DNA of 64,000 nt from WHSW01 sp963722175 (GCA_963722175.1 CAVRKA010000004.1:1426001-1490000), one strand, 5' to 3'. Shown: positions 39,990-48,943, numbered from the stretch's first letter. Made by a program: numbers and translations. Notes: generated from the sequence alone by a model not told the origin.

Positions 39990-40907
39990 GTGTTCCAGAC
40001 GAAGAGCGCAGCCGCCGGCCTCTCGATCGCCTCGAACGCAACGCTGGTCATGCTGAAGCTCGCCGCCGCGGCGGTCACGGGCTCGATCTCGATCCTCACC
40101 GAGGCGATCCACTCGGCGATCGACCTGCTCGCCTCCGGAGTCGCGTTCTTCAGCGTCCGCGCAGCGGACGAGCCGGCCGACCGCGAGCATCCGTACGGGC
40201 ACGAGAAGCTCGAGAACCTCGCCGCGACGATCGAGGGGATGCTGATCCTGGTCGGCGCCGGGGTCATCATCTTCGAGGCGACCCGGCGCCTGGTCGTCGG
40301 CGCCGAGCTCGACGACCTCGGGGTCGGGCTCGCGGTGATCGGCTTCTCCGCGATCGCCAACCTGGGCGTCTCCGCGTTCCTGTACCGCCGCGCGCGGGTC
40401 CTGGACTCCGCGGCGCTCGAGGGCGACGCCGCTCACCTGCGCGCCGACGTGCTCACCTCGGCTGGGGTCTTTACCGGCCTCCTGCTGGTCGAGATCACCG
40501 GCGAGCCGGCCTTCGATGCGATCGCTGCGCTGGTCGTCGCCGCGGCGATCGTCGTCGCCGGGGTGCGGATCATGACCCGGTCCGGGCGGGTCCTGGTCGA
40601 CGAGTCGCTGCCGGCCGCCGAGCTCGACCGGGTCGAGGCGGCGATTGCCGCACAGCGCGAGCGCGCCCCCGAGATCGCCGGCTACCACAAGCTCCGGGCC
40701 CGCGGCTCCGGCGCGCGCCGCTACATCGACCTGCACCTCCAGTTCCACGCCGGGACCTCGCTCGAGCACGCGCACGAGGTCGCCCACCACGTGCGCGAGG
40801 CGATCGAGACCGAGATCGCGCATGCCGAGGTGCTGATCCACGTCGAGCCCGAGCAGTCCTACCAGCCGCCCGAGCAGGCGGCGAAGGGCCCATACCGGGC
40901 GGGCTGA
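39990..40907 (+). CDS. Cation diffusion facilitator family transporter
   Basis: 305 residues from GTG 39990, 8 bases after rdgB. Six membrane segments. Metal-site motifs are in helix 2 (LTEAIHSAIDLLASGVAF, His and Asp) and helix 5 (GDAAHLRADVLTSAGVF, His and Asp). The HPYGHEKLENLAA loop after helix 2 is diagnostic of CDF proteins. The C-terminal cytosolic domain (YIDLHLQFHAGTSLEHAHEV, then HAEVLIHVEP) is the ferredoxin-like metal-sensing fold. Exports divalent metals such as Zn, Fe, Mn or Co by proton antiport; with His/Asp at both sites zinc is plausible. Same strand and spacing suggest read-through from rph-rdgB. Confidence 0.95.
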   Translation: MFQTKSAAAGLSIASNATLVMLKLAAAAVTGSISILTEAIHSAIDLLASGVAFFSVRAADEPADREHPYGHEKLENLAATIEGMLILVGAGVIIFEATRRLVVGAELDDLGVGLAVIGFSAIANLGVSAFLYRRARVLDSAALEGDAAHLRADVLTSAGVFTGLLLVEITGEPAFDAIAALVVAAAIVVAGVRIMTRSGRVLVDESLPAAELDRVEAAIAAQRERAPEIAGYHKLRARGSGARRYIDLHLQFHAGTSLEHAHEVAHHVREAIETEIAHAEVLIHVEPEQSYQPPEQAAKGPYRAG

Positions 40908-41050
40908 GCGGTCCTGGCGGTGTGCGGTCTGGCGGCGGTCGCCGTACCTACCGGCCGCGGAGGCTGGGGGCCCGGCGCACGTGCAGGGGGTCGTTAAGAT
41001 CCGCAACAGCGCTCCGGGCGAAGTCGCGGGAGCTGTTCGTCGACTGAGCC

Positions 41051-41191
41051 TCAGAAGAGGTTGATCGCGGCCGAGAGGCCGACGGCGCTGACCACGATCG
41101 CGTAGCCGCTGTAGCCGCTGATCGCGAGCAGGATCGCCGCGATCGCGCAAAGCGCGACGACCGCCAGCCACGAGGCTCGCTGCAGGGACAC
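41051..41191 (-). CDS. 46-residue membrane protein
   Basis: GTG 41189-41191, sequence SLQRASWLAVVALCAIAAIL followed by LAISGYSGYAIVVSAVG and ending INLF. Two hydrophobic stretches joined by a short Gly/Ser/Tyr turn. Divergent from the next gene with a 19-bp gap, which leaves no room for separate promoters unless the messages are leaderless. No family recognised. Confidence 0.55.
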   Translation of the reverse strand: MSLQRASWLAVVALCAIAAILLAISGYSGYAIVVSAVGLSAAINLF

Positions 41192-41210
41192 GCTCGCTAT
41201 TGTCGCGAAC

Positions 41211-41612
41211 GTGCCGGATTCCGAGCCGCTCAAGGGCCCCAGCGCCGCCGACGCGGAGGTCGCGGTCGCGCGGCTCGAGGCGATGTCCGCCGACCTGCAC
41301 GGCTGCGTGATCCTCGATTCCGATGGCGAGGCGCTCGCGGCCAGCGGCCCGCTCGACGGCTGGGCCGAGGCCGCGCGGGAGATGCTCGCCGCGGCCGATG
41401 CGGCCGCCGGCAAGCCGGTGTCCCACGCCCACGTCGGCACCGAGGACGGCGAAGCGTTCGCGGTTCGCCACCAGGGCTTCGCCGTGGTCGCGGCGGCCGA
41501 GCGCTTCACGCTCGCCGGGCTGCTGCTGTTCGACATCCGCAACGTGCTTCGTGACCTCGCCCGCGGCCCGGACGCGCTTTCGACCCGCGGCCCCGCCGCC
41601 GAAGCGGCCTGA
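41211..41612 (+). CDS. Small protein with a possible roadblock/LC7-like fold
   Basis: 133 residues from GTG 41211. About residues 15-115 read as a compact alpha/beta domain: RLEAMSADLHGCVILDSDGE, ALAASGPLDGW, DGEAFAVRHQGFAVVAAAER, LLLFDIRNVLRDL. That is the pattern of roadblock/LC7 modules, which regulate small GTPases in many actinobacteria, but no GTPase gene is adjacent. The call is therefore tentative. Its stop overlaps the next ATG (TGATG). Confidence 0.65.
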   Translation: MPDSEPLKGPSAADAEVAVARLEAMSADLHGCVILDSDGEALAASGPLDGWAEAAREMLAAADAAAGKPVSHAHVGTEDGEAFAVRHQGFAVVAAAERFTLAGLLLFDIRNVLRDLARGPDALSTRGPAAEAA

Positions 41613-41824
41613 TGCCCCCGAAGCCCCACCGGGTCCTGCTCGACCGCGTTTCGGGATACGCCGACGACGCCTCGGCGTATCTGCGCCGCCGCCGGCTCAC
41701 CCGGCGCCCGTTCGCCCGCGTCTACATGCCCGGCGGGCGCAGCTTCGCGTGTGCGCCGGAGACCGAGGAGGGACGCGAACTGTTCCTCGCCGCCTCGCGG
41801 GTGATCGACGCCGGGCGCCCCTGA
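41612..41824 (+). CDS. Small conserved-looking hypothetical protein
   Basis: 70 residues from ATG 41612, sharing one base with the previous stop. Basic N-terminal half (YLRRRRLTRRPFARVYMPGG) and an acidic helix (ETEEGRELFLAASRVID). Translation coupling supports it being real. No family recognised; a perfect hairpin follows. Confidence 0.65.
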   Translation: MPPKPHRVLLDRVSGYADDASAYLRRRRLTRRPFARVYMPGGRSFACAPETEEGRELFLAASRVIDAGRP

Positions 41825-41832
41825 ACGCGAAA

Positions 41833-41854
41833 GCGGCCCCCGAGCGGGGGCCGC
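41833..41854. terminator. Bidirectional hairpin terminator
   Basis: GCGGCCCCC (41833-41841), GAGC loop, GGGGGCCGC (41846-41854): a perfect 9-bp stem between convergent genes. On the minus strand it is followed by TTTCGCG; no long T-run. Confidence 0.65.
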
Positions 41855-41898
41855 CTCGCGCGCAAGAGCACCGCGCGCATGAGAGTTCTTCGCGATGC

Positions 41899-42195
41899 TC
41901 AGCTTGGCCGGACCTGCGCGTGGCCGTGGCGGTAGCTGCGGACCATGGCCGCGGTCCCGGTCCCGACGATCACGAGCGCCAGCACGGCGGCTCCGCCGAG
42001 GACCGCGTCGCCCCAGCTGAAGCCGGAATCGACGCCGCCGGCGGTCGGGCTCGACGCGCTCGAGTCCGTCTGCTCGGTCGCGTGATACGTGCCGAGCGCC
42101 GGAACCTGCGACGCCGAGGCCAAGGACGGGACGGCCAGAGCGAACACGGTCAGGGAGAGCGCGATCAGCCTGGTCACTGTGTGCTTGGTGGTCAT
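41899..42195 (-). CDS. Small secreted protein with C-terminal membrane anchor
   Basis: 98 residues from ATG 42193-42195 with GAGAGGAAGGC upstream. Signal peptide LIALSLTVFALAVPSLASA, a polar Ser/Thr-rich exposed section (about 30-60, TEQTDSSASSPTAGG), then a hydrophobic helix AVLGGAAVLALVIVGTGTAA and a basic tail (RSYRHGHAQ). Probably anchored with the tail inside. Divergent from the SARP-SBP fusion gene, with 11-bp-spaced repeats in the gap, so it may be its target. Confidence 0.75.
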   Translation of the reverse strand: MTTKHTVTRLIALSLTVFALAVPSLASASQVPALGTYHATEQTDSSASSPTAGGVDSGFSWGDAVLGGAAVLALVIVGTGTAAMVRSYRHGHAQVRPS

Positions 42196-42274
42196 GCGAT
42201 GCCTTCCTCTCGGCCGATCGCCCACCGCGATCGGATTGGCGGCAGTGTCCGCGTACCCTCCTAAGGCACGGCTG

Positions 42275-42294
42275 CAACCGGTTGTAAGCCGGTT
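42275..42294. promoter_or_regulatory. SARP-type direct repeat and palindrome in divergent promoter
   Basis: CCGGTT at 42278-42283 and 42289-42294, an 11-bp period typical of SARP sites. The first copy is inside the perfect palindrome CAACCGGTTG (42275-42284). Between the small secreted protein (start 42195) and the SARP-domain fusion (start 42367), so autoregulation is plausible. Confidence 0.5.
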
Positions 42295-42366
42295 AATTGA
42301 CCGTCGGAGCAGGGAAATTGCACGCCGAGCCCCTGGTGGTAGGTTGCGCCGAGGACCAGAACAAGG

Positions 42367-45300
42367 ATGTTGAACTTCCGCATACTCGGGGAGCTCGAGG
42401 TCGTCGAAGGCGATCGGCGGTTCGCGCTCGGCGGCGCCAAGCAGCGGGCCGTGCTGGCGATCCTGATCCTGCACCGCGGCGAGGCCGTGTCGACAGACCG
42501 CCTCATCGACGAGCTCTGGGGAGAGCACCCGCCAGCGACCGCCGCGAAGACCGTCCAGGTCTACGTCTCGCACCTGCGCAAGATCCTCGGCGACGGCGTC
42601 CTCGCTACCCGCGGTCGCGGCTACATGCTCGACGTCGGGGCCGACCAGGTCGATGCGGGTCGTTTCGAGCAGCTCGCCGCCGCAGGACGCGCCGCGCTAC
42701 GCGACGGCGATTCCGCGACCGCCGCGTCGACGCTGCGCGAGGCGCTTGGGCTCTGGCGCGGGCCGGCGCTCGCCGACTTCGCCTACGAGCCCTTCGCGCA
42801 GACCGAGAGCGCGCGGTTGGAGGAGGCCCGCCTGGCCGCGCTCGAGGACCGCATCGAGGCCGACTTGGCCCGCGGCGAGGACGCCGGCCTCGTCGCCGAG
42901 CTCGACGCCCTGGCCGAGCGCCATCCGCTGCGGGAACGCCTCCAAGGCCAACTGATGCTCGCCCTCTATCGCTCGGGCCGCCAGGCCGACGCCTTGGAGC
43001 GCTACCGGGCCGCCCGCGCCACGTTGCAGGAGGAGCTTGGGATTGAGCCCGGCCGCGAGCTGCAAGCGCTTCAGCGCCGGATCCTCGACCAGGACCCGGC
43101 GCTCGACCCGCCGTCGAAGCCGTCGCCGGTCGCTCGGGTCGCCGGACCGGGCGGGCTCCGCCGTGGCGCCGTCCTGGTGATCGCCGGCGGCGTGCTCCTG
43201 CTCGGCGCCGCGATCGGGGCGATCATCACCCAGGGCGACGAGCCCGGGATCGAGCTGAGCCCGAACTCGGTCGCGGTGGTCGATCCGGAGTCGGGCGAGG
43301 TCGAGGAGGGGATCTCGGTGGGCGCTCGGCCCGGCGAGATCAGCGCCGCGGAGGGGGCGATCTGGGTGGCCAACCTCGGCGACTCCTCGCTCTCGCAGAT
43401 CGATCCCGCCGACCGCTCGGTAATCGGGACCACGGTGCCGGGGCCGAGAATCGACGGAATGGCCGCCGGCGAGGGCGGGGTCTGGGTCACCGATGTGGCC
43501 CGTGGTCTCGGAATCAAAATTGACCCGGCGTTCCGCAAGGTGGTCGAGCGGTTCCGGATCTCGCCCGGCCCCACGCTCTCGCCGTTCGCCGGACCGGTCG
43601 CCGTCGGCGACGGCAGCGTCTGGATCGCCAACGGCCACGCCGCGATCGCGAGGATCGCCGCGCGAACCTCGAGCCCCGCGGGCGATGTCAACGTCGGCAA
43701 CAGCCCGAGTGCCCTCGCCGTGGGTGGATCGGACGTCTGGGTCGCCGACGACATCGACAACACCGTCACCAGGATCAGCGCTCAGGGCCAGCCCGCGGTC
43801 ACGGCGACGATTCCCGTCGGTCCGCAGCCGAGCGCCGTCGCGGTTGGCGAGGGCGGCGTCTGGGTCGCCTTGTCACAGGCCGATCAGGTGGTCAGGATCG
43901 ATCCACGCACCGCGGCGATCACCGACACGATCGCGGTCGACGAGCGCCCGACCGGGATCGCCGTCGGCGAGGGCGCGGTTTGGGTCGCGAGCAGCGTCGG
44001 AGGAACGGTGTCGCGGATCGATCCCGAGTCGAGGGACGTTGACCTGACCGTCGAGCTCGGCCAGAGTCCCCAGGACGTCGTCGTCGCCGAGGGATCGGTT
44101 TGGGTGACGCTCGACCCCGGCGTCGCCCGAGCCTCGAGCGAACCTCCGGGCGACGGCGGAACGATGCGGATCCTGCTCAGCGCCGATCCGGAGGACGTCG
44201 ATCCGGCTCAGTACTTCGCCGATCCTCAGCGCGCCTACGCCACCTGCGCCGCCCTCTTCAACTATCCGGACGAGCCGGCGCCCGCCGGCAGCACCCTGGA
44301 GCCCGAGGTCGCCGCCGGGCTGCCGCGCGTCACCGACGGCGGGCGCACGTATGCGTTCACGATCAGGTCCGGCTTCGCGTTCTCGCCGCCTTCTGGCGAG
44401 CCGGTGACCGCGGCGGCGTTCAAGCGCGCGATCGAGCGTGCCCTGACCCCCGAGCTGAACTCCTTCGGCGCCCCGGTCATTCAGGACATCGTCGGGGCGA
44501 AGGCCTACTCCGCCAATCCCGAGAAGGGTTTGAGCGGGGTTGAAGCTGAAGGCGATCAGCTCGTCATCCACCTCACGCACCCGTCTGCCGACCTCGTGGC
44601 GCGGATCTCGGCGCCGTGGTTCTGCGCCGTCCCGCCCGACACGCCGACCGAGCTGACCGCCGGATCGGTGATTCCCTCCGCCGGCCCGTACTACGTTGAC
44701 TCATATGTCCCCAAGCGCAGCGTCGTCCTGCGCCGAAACCCCAGCTACGCCGGTGAGCGCCCGGCCGAGCTGGCCGAGATCGAGTACGCGATCGGCGCCG
44801 CGCCCGAGAAGGCCATCGACGAGGTCGAGAGCGGCGTCGCCGACTACTACAACAGTGTCGGCATCGTCAACACGTTCACTCCCGCGGACGTCGCCCGCCT
44901 CGACCGGCAATACGGGGCCCATAGCGCCGCCGCGGACGCGGGCGCCCAGCGGCTGTTCATCACCCCGATGCCCGGTCTCTTCTATCTGCTCATCAACAGC
45001 TCGCACCCGCCCTTCGACGACCCGCGGGTTCGCCAGGCGATCAACTTTGCGATCGATCGCCGAGCGCTCGCGCGGGTTCCATTTCCGAACGCGAGCGGTC
45101 GCCCGACCGACCAGTTGCTGCCCCCGGGGCTCCGGGGCTTCGTCGACGAGACGATCTACCCGCTCGGAGGTCCGGACGTCCAGCGGGCGCGTGAGCTCGC
45201 GGGCCCGCTCGACGCCCACGCCGTCCTCTACGTCTGCAACCTGCCGCCCTGCCTCCAGTCTGGGGAGAGCGTACGCGCCGACCTGGCGCGGATCGGGATC

Positions 45301-45705
45301 ACGGTCGAGGTGCGCTCGTTCGCGATCACCGAGATGTTCGAGCGGCTCGCCAAGCCCGGCGAGCCGTTCGACCTCGCCCAGTACAACTACTTCGCCGACT
45401 ACCCGGACCCCTACAACTTCATCAACGCCCAGTTCCAGGCGGGGATCGGCGTCCTGGACCCGGGCCTGTTCACCGGCGTCTTCGCCGGCACGGACTTCGA
45501 CCGCCGGATGACCGAGGCCGCGACGCTGACCGGCGACGAGCGACTCGACGTGTACGCGAAGCTCGACCGCGACCTGAGCGCCGAGGGAGCGCCGATCGTC
45601 CCCTACGCGAGCGCCACCGCGACCAACCTCTTCTCAGAGCGGATCGGCTGTCAGGTCGACCACCCGATCTACGGGATCATCCTCGGCCGGCTCTGCGTCC
45701 GCTGA
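42367..45705 (+). CDS. Membrane-spanning fusion: SARP/BTAD regulator, beta-propeller and oligopeptide-binding protein
   Basis: 1112 residues from ATG 42367. Residues ~1-90 are an OmpR/SARP winged helix (MLNFRILGELEVVEGDRRFA, KTVQVYVSHLRKILGDG) and ~95-240 a BTAD domain (PLRERLQGQLMLALYRSGRQ). A single helix at ~267-288 (GAVLVIAGGVLLLGAAIGAI) crosses the membrane. Outside are about seven propeller blades (~295-595) of the GEGAVWVASxxxxxVxRID type (YVTN-like), then from ~596 a full SBP_bac_5 solute-binding domain (TMRILLSADPEDVDPAQ, FYLLINSSHPPFDDPRVRQA, FDLAQYNYFADYPDPYNFIN). This would let an extracellular ligand control a DNA-binding domain without a kinase. No permease genes adjoin it. Confidence 0.93.
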   Translation: MLNFRILGELEVVEGDRRFALGGAKQRAVLAILILHRGEAVSTDRLIDELWGEHPPATAAKTVQVYVSHLRKILGDGVLATRGRGYMLDVGADQVDAGRFEQLAAAGRAALRDGDSATAASTLREALGLWRGPALADFAYEPFAQTESARLEEARLAALEDRIEADLARGEDAGLVAELDALAERHPLRERLQGQLMLALYRSGRQADALERYRAARATLQEELGIEPGRELQALQRRILDQDPALDPPSKPSPVARVAGPGGLRRGAVLVIAGGVLLLGAAIGAIITQGDEPGIELSPNSVAVVDPESGEVEEGISVGARPGEISAAEGAIWVANLGDSSLSQIDPADRSVIGTTVPGPRIDGMAAGEGGVWVTDVARGLGIKIDPAFRKVVERFRISPGPTLSPFAGPVAVGDGSVWIANGHAAIARIAARTSSPAGDVNVGNSPSALAVGGSDVWVADDIDNTVTRISAQGQPAVTATIPVGPQPSAVAVGEGGVWVALSQADQVVRIDPRTAAITDTIAVDERPTGIAVGEGAVWVASSVGGTVSRIDPESRDVDLTVELGQSPQDVVVAEGSVWVTLDPGVARASSEPPGDGGTMRILLSADPEDVDPAQYFADPQRAYATCAALFNYPDEPAPAGSTLEPEVAAGLPRVTDGGRTYAFTIRSGFAFSPPSGEPVTAAAFKRAIERALTPELNSFGAPVIQDIVGAKAYSANPEKGLSGVEAEGDQLVIHLTHPSADLVARISAPWFCAVPPDTPTELTAGSVIPSAGPYYVDSYVPKRSVVLRRNPSYAGERPAELAEIEYAIGAAPEKAIDEVESGVADYYNSVGIVNTFTPADVARLDRQYGAHSAAADAGAQRLFITPMPGLFYLLINSSHPPFDDPRVRQAINFAIDRRALARVPFPNASGRPTDQLLPPGLRGFVDETIYPLGGPDVQRARELAGPLDAHAVLYVCNLPPCLQSGESVRADLARIGITVEVRSFAITEMFERLAKPGEPFDLAQYNYFADYPDPYNFINAQFQAGIGVLDPGLFTGVFAGTDFDRRMTEAATLTGDERLDVYAKLDRDLSAEGAPIVPYASATATNLFSERIGCQVDHPIYGIILGRLCVR

Positions 45706-45708
45706 GCC

Positions 45709-47292
45709 TCAGCCGGCGCTGATCTGAACCGACGGCGCGCGCAGCAGCCGCTTCGCCTCGCGGATCCCGGTCGACATCGCCCCGTCGGCGTAGCCGATCC
45801 GCGCCCGGCTGGTCGCTTCGCCGGCGAACAGGACGCGCCCGCCGACCGGCCGCGCCAGCTCGTCGCAGGAGTCGAGCGTCGCTCCGAGCGGGATCGACGT
45901 GTAGGCGCCGCGGGTGAACGGGTCGCGCTCCCAGTTGGTCAGCGCCACCGAGCCGCTGGTCAGCATCGGCAGCTCACGGCCGAGGACACGCTCCAGCACC
46001 GCGGTCACCGTCCGGTAGATCCGATGCTGGGGCATCCCGAAGGTACGGCGCGCGAACCGCGCCGAGCAGAGGCCGACCAGCGCCGGCTGCCCCGCGATCC
46101 GCTGCAGGTCGAGGAAGAGCGGGAACTCCATCGGCACCCGCTCGGAGAGGTGGAGGATGTGGGTCTTCAGGCCGTCCTCCCAGAACGGCTCGTCGAAGAC
46201 CATCGCGACCTTCTCGAACTGGCCGGCGAACGGCGCCCGGATCGCGCGCCGCTTCCACGGCGGCAGGGCCGGAGCGAAATCCGCGTCTCCGTGCTGCAGG
46301 ACGCCGAGCGGCAGGGTGACGATCGCGTGCGATCCCCGGTAGACGCGCCGGCGGTCGGAGGCCCGATCGTGGGCGACGACCGTGACCCCGTCGCGGCTGC
46401 GCTCGATCCGCCGTACGTGCTGGCCGAGGCGAACGTCGATGCCGGCGGCCATCGCCGTGATCAGCCGGTGATAGCCACCCTCGGGGAAGTTGCCCTGGCC
46501 GACGCCGGTGTAGACGGGGTCGTAGTGCGCGGTGTAGTCGAAGTTCAGCTTCCGCCAGTCGATCGCGTCGGTCTGCTGGAGGATCAGGCGCAGCAGGAAA
46601 CGCGCCCGGCGCAGCGCGTCGCCGGTGAGGCCCTGGCGCGAGAGGTAGAGCTCGGCGCCGTCGCGGGCCGAGGCGTCGGGTCCGAGCTCGTCACTGAGCG
46701 ACTCGGTCTCCTCCCCGAAGCGGATGAGATGGGTGAACGTCTCGATCGCCTGTGGCGTCGGCACCTCGCCGGTCGCCTCGTCGGAAAAGCGAATCCGGGG
46801 CGCGTCGGCCTCGATGTCGGCGTTCAGCTGACGGACCCCGGCCTGGTCGGCGAAGGTCGCCATCGGGTTGCCGATCGGCTCGTGGATCCACGAGCAGCCG
46901 AGGTCGATCGGGACCTCGCCCAGCGTCCCCAGCATCACGGTCCGCGCCCGGCCACCGATCCGCCGGCGGGCCTCGAGCACGGTGCACTTGACGCCCGCGT
47001 TGCGGAGCGCGTTCGCCGCCGTCAGCCCGGCCCACCCGGCGCCGATGATCAGCACCTTCTCCGGATCGCCCTCGACGCCGGGCGGGATCTCGGCGTTGCC
47101 GTCGTCGTACTCCTGGGTGGACCCCGCGGCGGCCAGAGCGGGAAGCGGCCCCCGATACGCGCTCGCGAGCGCCGCCCCGGCGGCCGCGGCGAGCAGCCGC
47201 CGGCGGCTGAGCAGATGCGCTCCCGGTCTGTCGCTGGCCGCGGCGATCGGCCGATTATCTGCGCGGCCGGTGGCCCGCGCGCCGGTGGACAC
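45709..47292 (-). CDS. Secreted flavin monoamine oxidase family protein
   Basis: 527 residues from GTG 47292. A twin-arginine-like leader SRRRLLAAAAGAALASA (about 29-45) suggests Tat export with bound FAD. The dinucleotide-binding motif is VLIIGAGWAGLTAANALRNA. It is followed by RRRIGGRARTV, DLGCSWIHEPIGNP and the C-terminal FAD loop VLFAGEATSRARIGYADGAMSTGIREA typical of plant-polyamine/lysine-demethylase-like amine oxidases. Oxidises amines or amino acids with release of H2O2; substrate not determinable. Convergent with the SARP-SBP gene by 3 bases. Divergent from a secreted protein. Confidence 0.93.
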   Translation of the reverse strand: MSTGARATGRADNRPIAAASDRPGAHLLSRRRLLAAAAGAALASAYRGPLPALAAAGSTQEYDDGNAEIPPGVEGDPEKVLIIGAGWAGLTAANALRNAGVKCTVLEARRRIGGRARTVMLGTLGEVPIDLGCSWIHEPIGNPMATFADQAGVRQLNADIEADAPRIRFSDEATGEVPTPQAIETFTHLIRFGEETESLSDELGPDASARDGAELYLSRQGLTGDALRRARFLLRLILQQTDAIDWRKLNFDYTAHYDPVYTGVGQGNFPEGGYHRLITAMAAGIDVRLGQHVRRIERSRDGVTVVAHDRASDRRRVYRGSHAIVTLPLGVLQHGDADFAPALPPWKRRAIRAPFAGQFEKVAMVFDEPFWEDGLKTHILHLSERVPMEFPLFLDLQRIAGQPALVGLCSARFARRTFGMPQHRIYRTVTAVLERVLGRELPMLTSGSVALTNWERDPFTRGAYTSIPLGATLDSCDELARPVGGRVLFAGEATSRARIGYADGAMSTGIREAKRLLRAPSVQISAG

Positions 47293-47342
47293 TCGTCCAC
47301 AAGCCTCGCCGCCAGTCCGCCCCGGGTCTACTCTGCTGATCC

Positions 47343-48335
47343 GTGACCTCGCGCAAGCTGATCCCGCTCGCCGCGCTCGCCGTCGCCGTGATCGGCTTCG
47401 CGGCGCAGGCGCCGTCGGCGCTCAACCCGCCCGGGTCGCTGGGCACCAAATGCGGCGTCTTCCCCCGGCCCGGTGACGACGTCGCCGCCGACGCGCCGTC
47501 GCTCGACGACCAGCGGGCCTGGAACCAGGACATCTCCGAAGCCCCGCTCGACCCGCGCTCCGACCAGATCATCGACGCGATCAACGGCGACGGCGGCGAC
47601 ACGCTGCACCCGGACTTCGGCTCGCCGCGCGAGTACGGGATCCCCTACGACGTCGTCGGCAAGCGCGCCAAGAAGGTCAAGGTCAAGTTCACCGCCTACG
47701 GTGACGAGGCCGACCACGGCAAGTACCGCGTCCCGCTCAACGCTCCGGTCGAGGGCGGCGCGAACGCCGACGGCGACCGCCACGTGGTCGTCTACGACAA
47801 GAAGCGCTGCAAGATCTACGAGCTCTACCGCGGCTTTCCGCGCCGCAGCAAGCACCGCTGGGACGCCGACGTCGGGGTGATCTGGGACACCCGGAGCGCC
47901 GGGCTGCGCCCTGAGGGCTTCACCTCGGCCGACGCCGCCGGGCTCTCCGTGTTCGCCGGGCTGATCCGCTTCAACGAGGTCAAGGACGGCGAGATCGACC
48001 ACGCGATCCGGGTCACGTTCGACACCACCCGCGACGCGTGGGTCCACCCGGCCTCGCATTGCGCCGGCTCGACCGCGAGCGCCAACGCCCCGCCGATGGG
48101 GATGCGCTTCCGGATGAAGTCCGGCTACGACATCTCGGGCTTCACCGGTCAGGCGCGGGTGATCGCCGAGGCGATGAAGCGCTACGGCTTCTTCAACGCC
48201 GACAACGGCTCGAACTGGTACTTCCAGGGCAGCTCCGACCCGCGCTGGGACGACGACAACCTCAACCAGCTCAAGGAGATTCCGGGCTCGGCGTTCGAGG
48301 TGGTGCGCTCGCAGGCGGACGTCCACGTCTGTTGA
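47343..48335 (+). CDS. Secreted protein of unknown function
   Basis: 330 residues from GTG 47343. Signal peptide LIPLAALAVAVIGFAAQAPS. Several conserved-looking segments occur: GIPYDVVGKRAKKVKVKFTA, HVVVYDKKRCKIYELYRGF, DHAIRVTFDTTRDAWVHPAS, MGMRFRMKSGYDISGFTGQA and RVIAEAMKRYGFFNADNGSN. These resemble a soluble extracellular beta-rich domain found in other actinobacterial and eukaryotic hypothetical proteins, but I cannot name it. Three Cys may form disulfides. Stand-alone gene. Confidence 0.8.
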   Translation: MTSRKLIPLAALAVAVIGFAAQAPSALNPPGSLGTKCGVFPRPGDDVAADAPSLDDQRAWNQDISEAPLDPRSDQIIDAINGDGGDTLHPDFGSPREYGIPYDVVGKRAKKVKVKFTAYGDEADHGKYRVPLNAPVEGGANADGDRHVVVYDKKRCKIYELYRGFPRRSKHRWDADVGVIWDTRSAGLRPEGFTSADAAGLSVFAGLIRFNEVKDGEIDHAIRVTFDTTRDAWVHPASHCAGSTASANAPPMGMRFRMKSGYDISGFTGQARVIAEAMKRYGFFNADNGSNWYFQGSSDPRWDDDNLNQLKEIPGSAFEVVRSQADVHVC

Positions 48336-48379
48336 GAAACCATGGGGTGAAACGGCGCTTCAGGGGGTAGTGGTCCGGC

Positions 48380-48668
48380 ATGGATGCTTTCACTCTGATC
48401 GTCCTCGGCGGCATCGTGGTCGTCGCGCTCGTCTTCCTCGCGCTCGGCTTCTGGCACCCAGCGCGGGCGCTGGAGATCACCGACGCCGCTCGCCAGGAGA
48501 GCTGGGCCGCGCAGGCGCGGATCGAGGAGCGCGACATCGGCGAGATGGTCGAGTGCCAGAACGCCTACCGGCGGGCGCTGCGGCGAGGAGGAGATCACCG
48601 CCGAGGACGCCCGGCGCGCCGCCGCCGAGCGCCAGCGCGAGAGCCTCGCCCGCAGCGGCGCCGCGTAG
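48380..48668 (+). CDS. Small single-helix membrane protein, frame shifted near its end
   Basis: Starts ATG 48380: MDAFTLIVLGGIVVVALVFL continues the membrane helix, then ARALEITDAARQESWAAQAR and ERDIGEMVECQNAYRRAL. At about 48583-48590 the frame must change for the coding pattern to continue as EEEITAEDARRAAAERQRES and end at TAG 48666-48668; without the shift the sequence becomes an Arg-rich non-coding tail. Intact product about 95 residues, a common actinobacterial type with cytosolic helical tail. Followed by a good terminator. Function unknown. Confidence 0.65.
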
Positions 48669-48685
48669 CCGTCGCGACAAGCGCG

Positions 48686-48714
48686 ATCACGACCGTGTTT
48701 ACGGTCGTGATTTC
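48686..48714 (+). terminator. Rho-independent terminator
   Basis: ATCACGACCG (48686-48695) and CGGTCGTGAT (48702-48711) form a perfect 10-bp stem with a TGTTTA loop, followed by TT then CC. It lies 18 bp after the small membrane protein stop. Confidence 0.75.
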
Positions 48715-48730
48715 CGGTTAGCCCGATCGC

Positions 48731-48943
48731 ATGATGCGACCGTCTCGGACCGGACCCGCTGGGCTTCCCGGCCGCGAGCTGTTACGTCCCCGTGCTCGGG
48801 TCGCGGTCGCCGCGCCCGAGGACCGCTTCGACGACGAGCGTGAGCTCGTCGCGCTTTCGGCGCTCGAGCGGCAGTGGCGGGGATTTCGACGCGAGCTCGT
48901 GGTCCCGAGCCTGGACTGGCAAGCCGACTACGACCGAGCCTAG
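48731..48943 (+). CDS. Possible small hypothetical protein
   Basis: 70 codons from ATG 48731. The sequence includes RFDDERELVALSALERQWRG, ending LDWQADYDRA, which has a plausible helical character. The N-terminal half is Arg/Pro-rich and could be non-coding. The stop overlaps the convergent TMEM175-like stop (CTAG). No ribosome site is obvious. Kept as a low-confidence gene. Confidence 0.35.
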   Translation: MMRPSRTGPAGLPGRELLRPRARVAVAAPEDRFDDERELVALSALERQWRGFRRELVVPSLDWQADYDRA

